A stretch of 6,277 nucleotides of DNA from Methylobacteriaceae bacterium (GCA_019247255.1 JAFAPJ010000290.1:1-6277); one strand, 5' to 3'; counted from the first letter of the stretch, positions 1 through 6,277 are shown. Notes: generated by a model not told the origin, from the sequence alone. A program made the numbers and translations.

Positions 1-644
1 CCGTGCGGCGAGCCGGGCCCGGCGCGCCGCGCCGCGTCGACATTCGCGGTCTGCCGCGCCGGATCGCGCTCGATCCCGTGCCGACGAGCCTCGCGCGACT
101 CGGCCGTGACGCCGCGCGGCTTGCCGACCGCGACGGAAACCGCACGCCCGAACCAGCCCAGCACGAAGGTCGGCACGCGGTAGCCCGGGTCGTCCACGCC
201 GTCCCATGGGCTCCCGTCCGCCCGGCAGGGCGGCTCAAAGAAGGCCGCGAGAGGCAGCCACCCGCCGAACAGCGGCCAGGCGGACGTGCGCCCGAGCGCC
301 ATGTTCGGGGTCGCAGTCTCCGCACCCGCCGCGGCACGGCGCCGCCGCGAGGACAGGCGTCCGTCGGGCCGGTCGCGCGGCAGGAGCCAGCCGGCCAGCA
401 CGTACCCGATCTGCAGGAGAACGAACCCGCCGATCACGGTGACGACGGCCGCGAGCGTCGGCGTTCCGGTCGAGAGCGCCACGGCCAGGTAGATCGGAAC
501 GGCCAGGAATCCGACGAGCGTGACGAACACCCAGCTGAGATACAGGCTCGCGACCGCGCCGATCAGGGTCATCGCGAGCAGAAACATCGTCATGGATTTC
601 GTATCGCCGGGAAGCGACGGCGCCTTCGTCGAGACAAGTGCCAT
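1..644 (-). CDS. Partial small membrane protein, possibly ExoX/SyrA-like exopolysaccharide production repressor (3' end beyond window)
   Basis: The minus-strand frame is open from an ATG at 644 to the window edge, giving 214 codons with no stop. Residues about 20-38, 40-58 and 64-88 are strongly hydrophobic and look like three membrane segments. They are followed by an Arg-rich stretch (about 99-103) and a more polar tail of over 100 residues. The third segment contains FVLLQIGYVLAGWLL, preceded by a TGTP turn. This resembles my memory of the short rhizobial ExoX/SyrA family, which has a similar Gln-(Ile/Val)-Gly-Tyr segment and lowers exopolysaccharide synthesis post-transcriptionally at the inner membrane. 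The location beside polysaccharide genes supports this, but family members are usually only about 60-100 residues, so the tail is unusual. The start is uncertain: in-frame ATGs occur at 686, 644, 593 and 587, and none has a well-spaced Shine-Dalgarno sequence. I chose 644 because it gives a short polar leader before the first membrane segment; 593 is nearly as good. The gene itself is fairly sure, the family assignment tentative. Confidence 0.7.
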   Translation of the reverse strand, partial: MALVSTKAPSLPGDTKSMTMFLLAMTLIGAVASLYLSWVFVTLVGFLAVPIYLAVALSTGTPTLAAVVTVIGGFVLLQIGYVLAGWLLPRDRPDGRLSSRRRRAAAGAETATPNMALGRTSAWPLFGGWLPLAAFFEPPCRADGSPWDGVDDPGYRVPTFVLGWFGRAVSVAVGKPRGVTAESREARRHGIERDPARQTANVDAARRAGPGSPH

Positions 645-730
645 CGATGCACGGTAGACGCTAGTCCCTCCGCCTTTCTGAATCATTGGCTGTGGCGGCG
701 AAAGCTCTCCGACCACGCTTAATCAAGGTC

Positions 731-752
731 CGGCCGAGCTTCGATACGGCCG
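731..752 (-). terminator. Possible weak hairpin after the last glycosyltransferase gene
   Basis: Two copies of CGGCCG (731-736 and 747-752) are separated by 10 bases and could pair as a 6-bp all-GC stem. The transcript would reach it 2 bases after the stop codon of the glycosyltransferase ending at 755. It is followed by GACCTTGATT, not a U-run, so it is not a classical intrinsic terminator. Because CGGCCG is self-complementary and the region is very GC-rich, chance is a real alternative. The remaining bases between the two genes (645-730) show no promoter I would defend. Confidence 0.2.
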
Positions 753-754
753 CT

Positions 755-1741
755 TCAGCCTGCGCGAGCGAGCTTGGCTGCGGCCTGATCGGGGCGGCGT
801 CGCGGCCCGGCGCGACGGCTGATCGTGGAGAGCGACAAGGATGCGACGGCTCGCCACAGGCCCGGTCGGAGCGCCGTGCCGAGAGAAGCCCCGATGTCGT
901 GCGCCCGGACGGCGCTGCGCAGGCCGAGATAGGCGTCGAGATCCGTCATGGATCGGCGGAGCCGCCGGTCCGCCGCCGCGATGCCGGGAGCGGGCGGGAA
1001 GGTCGGCCGCAGCTCGTCATAGGCCGCGAGCATCGTGGCGAGGTCCTGGCGTGTCAGCCGTCGCGACAGCGAGCGAGCGAGCACCCGATAGCGATAGAGC
1101 GGGCGGGGCAGGACGACGAAGCCCGAGCCTGCCAGAAGGCAGCGGAGAACAAGGTCAAAATCCTCGCCGATCCGCAGCCGCTCATCGTAGCGGATGCGGT
1201 GCTCCGTCAGGAAATCGCGCCGGACGATCGGCTTCAGAAAGCCGAGATTCGCCTCGCCTCCCGTCAGTCGGTTGCGACCGAGATACGCCTCGAGCTCGAC
1301 CCGGAACGGCTCGCCGCCGGCGGTCGCTTCCGGCAGGGAAATCCAAGTGACGGACGGGTCCTCGTCCAGAAAACGCAGGCAGGCGTCGGCCACCAGCCGG
1401 CAGCCCGCAGTCTCGGCGAGCCGGATCAGGGCGCTCGTCCGGGCGGGCTCGATCAGGTCGTCCGCGTCAAGGACGCCGATCCAGGCGCCCCGGGCGGCGT
1501 CGAGAGCGAGATTGCGGGCCGCCGAGGCTCCGCGGCCGTCGCCGCGGATGAGCCGCACCCTCTCGTCGCGGCGGGCGAGTTCGGCGACGATCTCGCCCGT
1601 CCCGTCCGTCGAGCCATCGTCCACCACGACGACCTCGACGACCACGTCCTCCTGGCCGAGCGCGGACGCGATCGCGACCTCGATCCAGGGGGCAGCGTTG
1701 CGGGCCGCCATGACGAAGGAGATGTCGAGATCGCGCCGCAT
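755..1741 (-). CDS. Family 2 glycosyltransferase (GT-A fold), possibly ExoO-like
   Basis: This 328-residue protein is a probable cytoplasmic, inverting, nucleotide-sugar-dependent transferase that adds one sugar to a lipid-linked repeat unit. The N-terminus has the GT2 nucleotide-binding start (ISFVMAARN at 7-15) and VDDGSTDGT (40-48). These are followed by GASAARN (71-77), the metal-binding DxD in VLDADD (90-95), and the acceptor-side GEDFDL (192-197), whose acidic pair usually holds the catalytic base. All expected GT2 landmarks are intact and in order. The C-terminal 60 residues are Arg/Ala-rich with no obvious membrane helix, so peripheral attachment is likely. The start is the ATG at 1741, 5 bases after the family 8 gene's stop; GAGG at 1752-1755 is a modest ribosome site, so translational coupling is likely. 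The opening resembles the succinoglycan enzyme ExoO as I remember it, but GT2 specificity cannot be read from sequence, so donor and acceptor stay unknown and no symbol is given. Confidence 0.93.
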   Translation of the reverse strand: MRRDLDISFVMAARNAAPWIEVAIASALGQEDVVVEVVVVDDGSTDGTGEIVAELARRDERVRLIRGDGRGASAARNLALDAARGAWIGVLDADDLIEPARTSALIRLAETAGCRLVADACLRFLDEDPSVTWISLPEATAGGEPFRVELEAYLGRNRLTGGEANLGFLKPIVRRDFLTEHRIRYDERLRIGEDFDLVLRCLLAGSGFVVLPRPLYRYRVLARSLSRRLTRQDLATMLAAYDELRPTFPPAPGIAAADRRLRRSMTDLDAYLGLRSAVRAHDIGASLGTALRPGLWRAVASLSLSTISRRAGPRRRPDQAAAKLARAG

Positions 1742-1746
1742 CCGGC

Positions 1747-2724
1747 TCAGGCCTCGGCCCGGGCGCGGTACATGAGGGCGGCCGCCTCCGGCCGGACCAC
1801 GCGCCGCAGAGCGCGGAACAGCCGGGGGTACCGCCAGCGCAGCCGCGTCTTCAGGTGCTGAACGCGGTCCCGCGCGCCCCGGATGCGGGGAGGCCGCAGC
1901 TCGTCAAGGAGGCCGGCGGCGCGCGCGGCCGCGAGATAGCGCTCGCTGTAATGGACGCGGTGCGCCGCGACCCAGGGCTTGAGCGAGGTCGTGTAGTGGA
2001 TGAGCTTCGGCGAGGCCCGCAACGCCGCGTAATCGGCGTCCGAGAGCCCGAGGAAGCGCGCCGGGACGTCGGCGCAGCGCGGCTGGAAGTTCCAGGCGAG
2101 GTCCAGGAACTTCACTTCGTCGCGCAGCGCGACGTTGAGCGCGTCCTGGTCCATCCAGGGCAGGCTCTGCCCGTGCCGTGCCAGGTAATCGAGCACGCGC
2201 TCCTCGCAGCGGGCGGCACGCCAGGCCGCCATGTCGATCAGCAGGACGCCCGAGTTGAAGTAGGGCGTGTCAGGTCCGAAGCCGATCTGCTCGCCGTCGA
2301 GGCGAAAATGGTCCCGGACCACGCCCATGACCTTGCCGTCGAGAGGCTCGTTCCAGAGCGGACGCAGGTCGGCGCAGATGAGCGTGTCCGCGTCGAGGTA
2401 GAGGACGCGTGTCTGCTGCGAGTCGATGAATCGGTCGAGGATGATGCGGGTGTAGATGCTCGTGCTGAACCGCTGCGTCGTCGGGAGGTCCGCGAAGGCG
2501 CCCTCGTCGAGGTGGTAGCAGCGGATCCGGCAATCGGGATGGCGGCGGCTCGCGCTCGCGAAGATCCGCTCGGACGCGTCCAGCAGAGGGTCGAAGGACG
2601 CGATCGAGATCTCGAGCGCGCTCTCGGGATTGCTGGCCACGAGCGAGGCGATCGCGACTCCGGCCTGCGCCACGTAGCCCCGGTCGATGCAGAACAGCAC
2701 GTGGATGGTGGTCTTGGCGGTCAT
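1747..2724 (-). CDS. Family 8 glycosyltransferase (LgtC-like, retaining)
   Basis: This 325-residue protein is a retaining glycosyltransferase, commonly galactosyl- or glucosyltransferase-like in this family, expected on the cytoplasmic face of the inner membrane. Diagnostic GT8 features appear in order: an N-terminal strand with HVLFCIDRGYV (8-18), the metal-binding DxD in YLDADTLI (109-116), YFNSGVLLIDMAAWR (155-169), the MDQDALN segment (191-197) and IHYTTSLKPW (242-251). In LgtC the His of the equivalent C-terminal motif helps bind metal and UDP-sugar. Residues about 279-311 are rich in Arg, Lys and aromatic side chains, like the basic tail that anchors LgtC to the membrane. The start is set at ATG 2724 because GGAGGA lies 8 bases upstream. 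An in-frame ATG at 2748 would add 8 residues and overlap the previous stop as TGATG, but it would place the Shine-Dalgarno sequence inside the gene. The same frame stays open far upstream only because of high GC. Family is sure; sugar and acceptor are unknown. Confidence 0.94.
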   Translation of the reverse strand: MTAKTTIHVLFCIDRGYVAQAGVAIASLVASNPESALEISIASFDPLLDASERIFASASRRHPDCRIRCYHLDEGAFADLPTTQRFSTSIYTRIILDRFIDSQQTRVLYLDADTLICADLRPLWNEPLDGKVMGVVRDHFRLDGEQIGFGPDTPYFNSGVLLIDMAAWRAARCEERVLDYLARHGQSLPWMDQDALNVALRDEVKFLDLAWNFQPRCADVPARFLGLSDADYAALRASPKLIHYTTSLKPWVAAHRVHYSERYLAAARAAGLLDELRPPRIRGARDRVQHLKTRLRWRYPRLFRALRRVVRPEAAALMYRARAEA

Positions 2725-2732
2725 GGGACGGC

Positions 2733-2738
2733 TCCTCC
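2733..2738 (-). promoter_or_regulatory. Ribosome binding site deciding the family 8 glycosyltransferase start
   Basis: The minus strand reads GGAGGA here, 8 bases before the ATG at 2724. This is the strongest Shine-Dalgarno match in the window and favours 2724 over the in-frame ATG at 2748. Confidence 0.75.
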
Positions 2739-2747
2739 GCTGATCCA

Positions 2748-3614
2748 TCACGGGCGACCGCCGGCCGCGAAGGCCGCGGATCCTGCACGCCAGGCGGTCG
2801 CGCCCTCGCGCAAGGCTGCGCCGTAATCCCGAAGGCTGAGCTTGCCGCGCCCGGCGAAATAGAGCCCGACCAGGATCTTGCGCAGGAACTCGCGGCGGAG
2901 CGCGGCCTGCCGGCGGGCATGCCGGGCGAGAACCAGGAAGGCGCCGCGATAGTACTTGGCGGCCGTGTCCCGGCTCGGAGGCGGATGGCCGACGAGCGGG
3001 CTGTCGATGAAGCCGGTCTCGCGCCCGGCGAGATAGGCCCGGATCACGTAATCGGTGTCCTCGCCGCCGCCCGCCGCCGTGCCGAGCCCGAGCTCGGGAT
3101 CGAAGGGTCCGATCTCGCGCACGAGGGGCGCGCGGAGGAACATGCTGTTCGAGCTCGCCATCCGGACGACGTCCCGGGCCGCGGCGGGCCGCAGCGGCGG
3201 CGCGGCGTCCGGCGCGACGGGATCGAGCGAGACGCGGCAGACCAGCACGTCGAGCCGCTCGTGGCTCGTGAACAGGCGATCGACCTCCGCGAGCCAGCCC
3301 TCCGGGAGCCAGCAATCGTCGTCCGGAAAGCCGACGACATCGTCCGCCGCCGGCGGTCCCTCGTCCCAGGCGGCCGCGAGGAGGCGGTTGCGCGCCTCGG
3401 ATAGCGAGACGCGGCCCGGCAGAGCGGTCAGCCGACAGCAGCCGGGCGCGCGGGCGCGCAGACGCGCGAGGCCGGCCTCGTCGCAATTCTGCAGGAGAAG
3501 GTGATGGCGGATCGCAAGATCGCGGCTGCTCGCCGCGACGGAGGCGAGCAGGCGTTCGAGATCGTCCCAGCGCGGCTGCTTGAGGTCGCTCGTCGTGAAA
3601 AGGTGGATGGTCAT
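2748..3614 (-). CDS. Family 2 glycosyltransferase (FPDDDCW subtype)
   Basis: This 288-residue protein is a probable cytoplasmic GT-A enzyme for repeat-unit assembly. Key features are LSEARNRLLAAA (71-82), the metal-binding acidic cluster in VVGFPDDDCWLP (93-104), the SSNSMFLRA stretch (154-162), and GEDTDYVIRAYLAG (184-197) with the acidic pair expected to supply the catalytic base. A VGHPPPSRD segment (208-216) and a basic, partly hydrophobic tail (about 234-256) follow. The N-terminus opens with IHLFTTSD in place of the usual VDDGSTD-type first motif. That motif is not visible, so nucleotide binding may be built somewhat differently, as in other FPDDD-type members. The start at 3614 has GGGAGA 11 bases upstream and lies 27 bases after the flippase stop. 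The stop (TGA, 2748-2750) lies just upstream of the family 8 gene. Length and intact motifs argue for a functional enzyme; substrate is unknown. Confidence 0.92.
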   Translation of the reverse strand: MTIHLFTTSDLKQPRWDDLERLLASVAASSRDLAIRHHLLLQNCDEAGLARLRARAPGCCRLTALPGRVSLSEARNRLLAAAWDEGPPAADDVVGFPDDDCWLPEGWLAEVDRLFTSHERLDVLVCRVSLDPVAPDAAPPLRPAAARDVVRMASSNSMFLRAPLVREIGPFDPELGLGTAAGGGEDTDYVIRAYLAGRETGFIDSPLVGHPPPSRDTAAKYYRGAFLVLARHARRQAALRREFLRKILVGLYFAGRGKLSLRDYGAALREGATAWRAGSAAFAAGGRP

Positions 3615-3625
3615 CGCTGGTCGTG

Positions 3626-3631
3626 TCTCCC
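3626..3631 (-). promoter_or_regulatory. Ribosome binding site of the FPDDD-type glycosyltransferase
   Basis: GGGAGA on the minus strand sits 11 bases before the ATG at 3614, inside the 27-base gap after the flippase stop. Spacing is slightly long but it is the only purine-rich site in the gap. Confidence 0.55.
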
Positions 3632-3641
3632 GCGAGCGGCG

Positions 3642-5111
3642 TCAGGAGCGAAGAAGCTCGCGCAGCCCGATCTCGAACTGGGCGAGCATGAGGCCGTAGA
3701 GCGCGGCCGAGAGCGCGAGCGCCGCGAGCCCGGCGGCGAGCCAGGCCGCGAAGCCCAGGCCGGGCACGACCCAGGTCAGGATCGCGAGCGCGGCGAGGAG
3801 CAGCATCGGCACGCTGATGGCGAGCCAGGCGGCGCTCGCCGTGAAGGCCTGCTCGCGCATGGCGCGGCGGCTGAAGGTGAGGAGCGCGACGAATTCGGTC
3901 GCGGTCATGGCGGCGAGGAAAAGCTCGAGATCGCCCCGCCAGAGGAGCAGCGCCGCGCCCGGCAGAACGGACAGCGCCGAGAGGATCGAACCGCGGGCGA
4001 CGAGCCGCGTGTTGCCGGCCGCGTAGGCGGCCGGGACTGGCAGAAGCATCAGCATCTTCACGCAGACGCTCAAGCCCGCGAGGCACATGAACAGGCGCGA
4101 CGGCCGGTAGACCTCGCCGAACACGGCCGCGAGGACCTGGTCGCCGACGAGGCTCAGGCCGAGCCCGTACACGAAGGCAAGGCAGGACAGGCACCAGGCC
4201 CAGCCGTCGAACAGCGCGGAGCCGCGCTCGCCCCGGTCCCGTCGCTTGACGAAGAGGGGCAGGAAGGCGCTCGTGAGAAACCGGGCCAGGACCGTGCGCG
4301 GCAGCTGGCCGGTCCCGTAAGCGACGTTGTAGAGCGCGAGCGGCCGCGGCCCGAGCACGTAGCCGACGAGCAACCGGTCCGCGAGCCCGAGCGACGCCGC
4401 GACCCCGTTCACGAGAAGGGGGCGCCCGAAGCGCGAGGCGTCCCGGGCCGCCTCCCGGTTCCAGGCGAGCCGGAACGGACGCGGCGACAGAACGTGCGAG
4501 AGCCCGACGGTCGCGAGCGCCGCGGCCAGCATGCCCCACACCATGCAGGAGAAGTCGCCGCCGGCGGCCGCGACCGCGACCGTGACGCCTGCGGCGGCGA
4601 TCTGGGCGGCTGAGACGACGAGCGCCTCGCGCCAGAAGACGCCGTCACGCATCGCCTCCTTGACCCCGAGGTTCTCCCACGCCCGAACGAGCACAACGAG
4701 CCCTAGGAGGGCGTAGGTCGCGGTCGCGCCCTCGGCGTGAAAGGAGCGCGCGATCCAGGGCGAGAGGGCTGCGAGGATAAAGCCAAGGACGCAGCCCCGC
4801 AGGATGGACAGGCTCTGCAGCGTGGCCATCACGCTCGGGTCGTCCGTCCCGCCCTCCTTCCTGACCGCGAAGATCGGCAGGCCGAAATCGGTCAGAACCT
4901 CGATCATCCCGATCACGACCGAGAGCGAGATGGCGAGCCCGAACTGGTCGGGCGCGATGAGGCGGGCAAGCGCGATGTTGCGGACGAAGGGCAGGAGCGC
5001 TTCGAGGAGGTTCGCCGCGAGCAGCGGCGCGCTCGATCCGAGCTGGCCGAGACGCCTCCGTGGCGAAGCGTGCGGCGCGGCGCCCCTCGCGTTGGCCGAG
5101 ACCGGGCTCAT
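3642..5111 (-). CDS. Wzx-type polysaccharide/oligosaccharide flippase (MOP superfamily)
   Basis: This 489-residue integral membrane protein should move undecaprenyl-linked repeat units from the cytoplasmic to the periplasmic face of the inner membrane. After a short basic leader (residues 1-26), hydrophobic segments alternate with short loops over the whole length, consistent with 12-14 helices. Typical polysaccharide-transport signatures are visible: RNIALARLIAPDQFGLAISL (44-63), LTDFGLPIFAVRKEG (73-87), and a second-half repeat PLLVNGVAASLGLADRLLVG (231-250) with YVLGPRPLALYNVAY (251-265). Length fits the family. The start is ATG 5111; its ATGA overlaps the TGA of the upstream hydrolase, pointing to translational coupling. 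GGAG at 5124-5127 is a weak, distant ribosome site. The frame remains open upstream to an ATG at 5225, but that would extend deep into the hydrolase gene and add a charged, non-membrane leader, so I rejected it. No Wzy-type polymerase is in the window, so whether this belongs to a Wzx/Wzy pathway is inferred from family alone. Confidence 0.93.
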   Translation of the reverse strand: MSPVSANARGAAPHASPRRRLGQLGSSAPLLAANLLEALLPFVRNIALARLIAPDQFGLAISLSVVIGMIEVLTDFGLPIFAVRKEGGTDDPSVMATLQSLSILRGCVLGFILAALSPWIARSFHAEGATATYALLGLVVLVRAWENLGVKEAMRDGVFWREALVVSAAQIAAAGVTVAVAAAGGDFSCMVWGMLAAALATVGLSHVLSPRPFRLAWNREAARDASRFGRPLLVNGVAASLGLADRLLVGYVLGPRPLALYNVAYGTGQLPRTVLARFLTSAFLPLFVKRRDRGERGSALFDGWAWCLSCLAFVYGLGLSLVGDQVLAAVFGEVYRPSRLFMCLAGLSVCVKMLMLLPVPAAYAAGNTRLVARGSILSALSVLPGAALLLWRGDLELFLAAMTATEFVALLTFSRRAMREQAFTASAAWLAISVPMLLLAALAILTWVVPGLGFAAWLAAGLAALALSAALYGLMLAQFEIGLRELLRS

Positions 5112-6277
5112 GTCCGTCCAGCGCTCCGCAACGCGTCGAGCGCCGCGGCGTCGAAGCGCCAGGGACGCCGCCCGGCCTCGACGAGGCCGAAGGCCGGCGA
5201 ACTGCCCCAGAGCGCCCAGCCCCAACCGCGCGCTTCGCAGCTCTCCCGGACGGCGCGGAGCCAGGCGAGGCGCGCCGGCTCGGGCGCGGCTTTGGCATAG
5301 ACCCCGAACTCGCCGACATAGATCGGGACGTGCCCTTGCGCGGCCGACCAGGCCTCGAGCCGCGACAGCTCGTCATCGAGCGCCGCGCGGGTGAAGGCGC
5401 CTAGGGCGATCTGGTTTTCCAGGATCGTGCGCGAGCGCTCGTCCGCCGTCGCGGCGCGCGCGACGGCCGCCGCGTCGCCGGGCGCGACGGGCCAGGGGAG
5501 CCCCGCGATGGTGCGGGCGACATCCCAGGTCCAGTCGGCCGCCTGATGCGTGAAGAGAAGCGGCGCGTAGACGTGCACGGTGTAGATGAGGTCGGGGTCG
5601 CGATAGGCGCGGCGAGCCGCGACGTCCTCGACGCCGCTCCAGCCGCCCCCGTTCACGATGACCGGCCGGCCGGACCAGCTCGTCCGGATCGCCGCGAGGG
5701 CGTCGGCCTGGAGCGTCCACCAGGCCTCGCCGCTCACGGGGTAGGGCTCGTTCAGGATCTCGAGCACGAGACGGTCGGGGCCGCCGCGAGCCATCGCATC
5801 GGCGAGGAGCCCCCAGCGTGCCTTGAACAGGTCGGCACCCGCCTGGGTCATCAGGATGTTCTTGGACGCGCCGACCGGATGAAGGTCGAGGACGGTCGTG
5901 AGGCCCGCCGCCGCGATGGCGTCGAGGGCCGCCCGCAGGTGCGACAGGTAGGGCTCGGCGAAGCGGGGCGGTCCGCCGCCCTCGGCGAAGAGCGCGTCCG
6001 GCTCGAGCCCCAGCCGGACGTGGGAGAATCCGGCGCCGGCGAGCGCGCGAAGGTCGTCGGCGCGCACGAAGGAGGCGAGGTGATCGGGCCCGTAGCCATG
6101 CTCGCTCTGCGCGAACCAATGCGCGAGGTTGAGCCCGCGGCCGAGAGCGGGGCCCGAGCCGGCCGCACGGGCGATCTTCGCGCCGGACGCGGCGGCGAGC
6201 CCCGCAAGCCCGGCCAGCATCGCGCGCCGGTCGATCGCGACCGAGCCGGGGGTCGGCTCGGTCCGGGCGGGCAGGTG
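5108..6277 (-). CDS. Exported glycoside hydrolase family 5 (cellulase-like), 5' end beyond window
   Basis: The frame is open from the window edge to TGA at 5108-5110, giving 389 residues. It is a likely retaining beta-glycanase acting in the periplasm or outside the cell. Residues here are numbered from the Met at 6220. The barrel signatures run in order: GFSHVRLGLEP (64-74), LDLHPVGAS (111-119), LEILNEP (153-159) with Glu158 as expected acid/base, YTVHVYAP (213-220), IYVGEFGVY (300-308) with Glu304 as expected nucleophile, and GWALWGS (334-340). Both catalytic Glu are present, so it should be active. ATG 6220 is probably not the true start: the 19 codons before it are open and include IDRRAM, giving Asp-Arg-Arg-Ala-Met-Leu before a hydrophobic Ala/Gly/Leu stretch and an ARA-A cleavage-like site. 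That is a twin-arginine signal, with its n-region continuing past the edge. The gene overlaps the flippase start by 4 bases. A role in trimming or releasing the polysaccharide made by this cluster is inference; the exact substrate is unknown. Confidence 0.93.
   Translation of the reverse strand, partial: HLPARTEPTPGSVAIDRRAMLAGLAGLAAASGAKIARAAGSGPALGRGLNLAHWFAQSEHGYGPDHLASFVRADDLRALAGAGFSHVRLGLEPDALFAEGGGPPRFAEPYLSHLRAALDAIAAAGLTTVLDLHPVGASKNILMTQAGADLFKARWGLLADAMARGGPDRLVLEILNEPYPVSGEAWWTLQADALAAIRTSWSGRPVIVNGGGWSGVEDVAARRAYRDPDLIYTVHVYAPLLFTHQAADWTWDVARTIAGLPWPVAPGDAAAVARAATADERSRTILENQIALGAFTRAALDDELSRLEAWSAAQGHVPIYVGEFGVYAKAAPEPARLAWLRAVRESCEARGWGWALWGSSPAFGLVEAGRRPWRFDAAALDALRSAGRT
6158..6235 (-). 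other. Predicted twin-arginine (Tat) signal peptide region of the family 5 hydrolase
   Basis: Codons for Arg-Arg lie at 6224-6229, followed by Ala-Met-Leu, a moderately hydrophobic Ala/Gly/Leu segment with one Lys and one Arg near its end, and an Ala-Arg-Ala then Ala-Gly boundary that fits signal peptidase I. The consensus third and fourth residues after the arginine pair (often Phe-Leu) are Met-Leu here, which is common in Tat signals. A folded-enzyme export route is therefore likely; prediction by eye only. Confidence 0.7.

Noticed and set aside
3..722. Plus-strand open frame of 239 codons at the left edge
   Set aside because: Its product is Arg/Gln/Glu/His-rich, as expected for the antisense of a hydrophobic membrane protein; the minus strand gives convincing membrane segments.
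686..1861. Plus-strand open frame of 391 codons
   Set aside because: It is antisense to the GT2 gene ending at 755, which has all its motifs; the plus-strand product shows no recognisable domain.
1855..2826. Plus-strand open frame of 323 codons opposite the family 8 gene
   Set aside because: Antisense shadow with charged low-complexity composition; the minus strand has clear GT8 motifs.
1747..4539. A 930-codon open minus-strand frame that would fuse extra sequence to the family 8 glycosyltransferase
   Set aside because: Only the last 325 codons look like a protein. The upstream part is a low-complexity Arg/Ala/Pro-rich shadow of the GT2 and flippase genes in another frame, kept open by high GC.
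3501..4613. Plus-strand open frame of 370 codons opposite the flippase
   Set aside because: Composition dominated by Glu, Arg, Gln and Gly, the mirror of a membrane protein on the other strand; no domain seen.
3642..5225. Longer flippase starting at ATG 5225
   Set aside because: It would overlap the hydrolase by over 110 bases and add a 38-residue Arg-rich leader; the ATG at 5111 gives the ATGA junction and a normal family length.
5373..6119. Minus-strand open frame of 248 codons within the hydrolase gene
   Set aside because: Arg-rich out-of-frame shadow of the GH5 gene without motifs.

Overview
The window is high-GC bacterial DNA that reads as part of one exopolysaccharide (or capsule/O-chain type) biosynthesis cluster. 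Every gene I can support lies on the minus strand, so transcription runs from right to left. The base composition, the Tat-type signal on the hydrolase, and an ExoX/SyrA-like small membrane protein fit an alphaproteobacterium of the Hyphomicrobiales (Methylobacterium-like or a relative). That assignment is inference, because no rRNA or marker gene is present.

Layout in transcription order. (1) 6277-5108: exported family 5 glycoside hydrolase, its 5' end cut by the window edge. (2) 5111-3642: Wzx-type polysaccharide flippase of the MOP superfamily, overlapping the hydrolase by 4 bases (ATGA). (3) 3614-2748: family 2 glycosyltransferase, after a 27-base gap. (4) 2724-1747: family 8 glycosyltransferase, after a 23-base gap that carries a strong Shine-Dalgarno sequence. 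(5) 1741-755: second family 2 glycosyltransferase, after a 5-base gap. (6) After about 110 bases holding only a possible weak hairpin, 644-1: a multi-spanning small membrane protein that runs off the left edge. It has no stop codon in the window. Part of its membrane region resembles the rhizobial ExoX/SyrA exopolysaccharide production repressors.

How the genes may work together: three cytoplasmic glycosyltransferases would add sugars to a lipid-linked repeat unit. The flippase would move the unit across the inner membrane. The periplasmic hydrolase could trim, size or release the polymer, and the ExoX-like protein could adjust output. The initiating phosphoglycosyltransferase, the polymerase and the export components are not in this window. 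The polymer's sugars and linkages cannot be read from the sequence.

No RNA genes, insertion sequences, CRISPR arrays, attachment sites or origins were seen. I found no clearly undescribed system. The parts most worth a second look are the partial ExoX-like protein with its long C-terminal extension, and the Tat-exported hydrolase coupled to the flippase.
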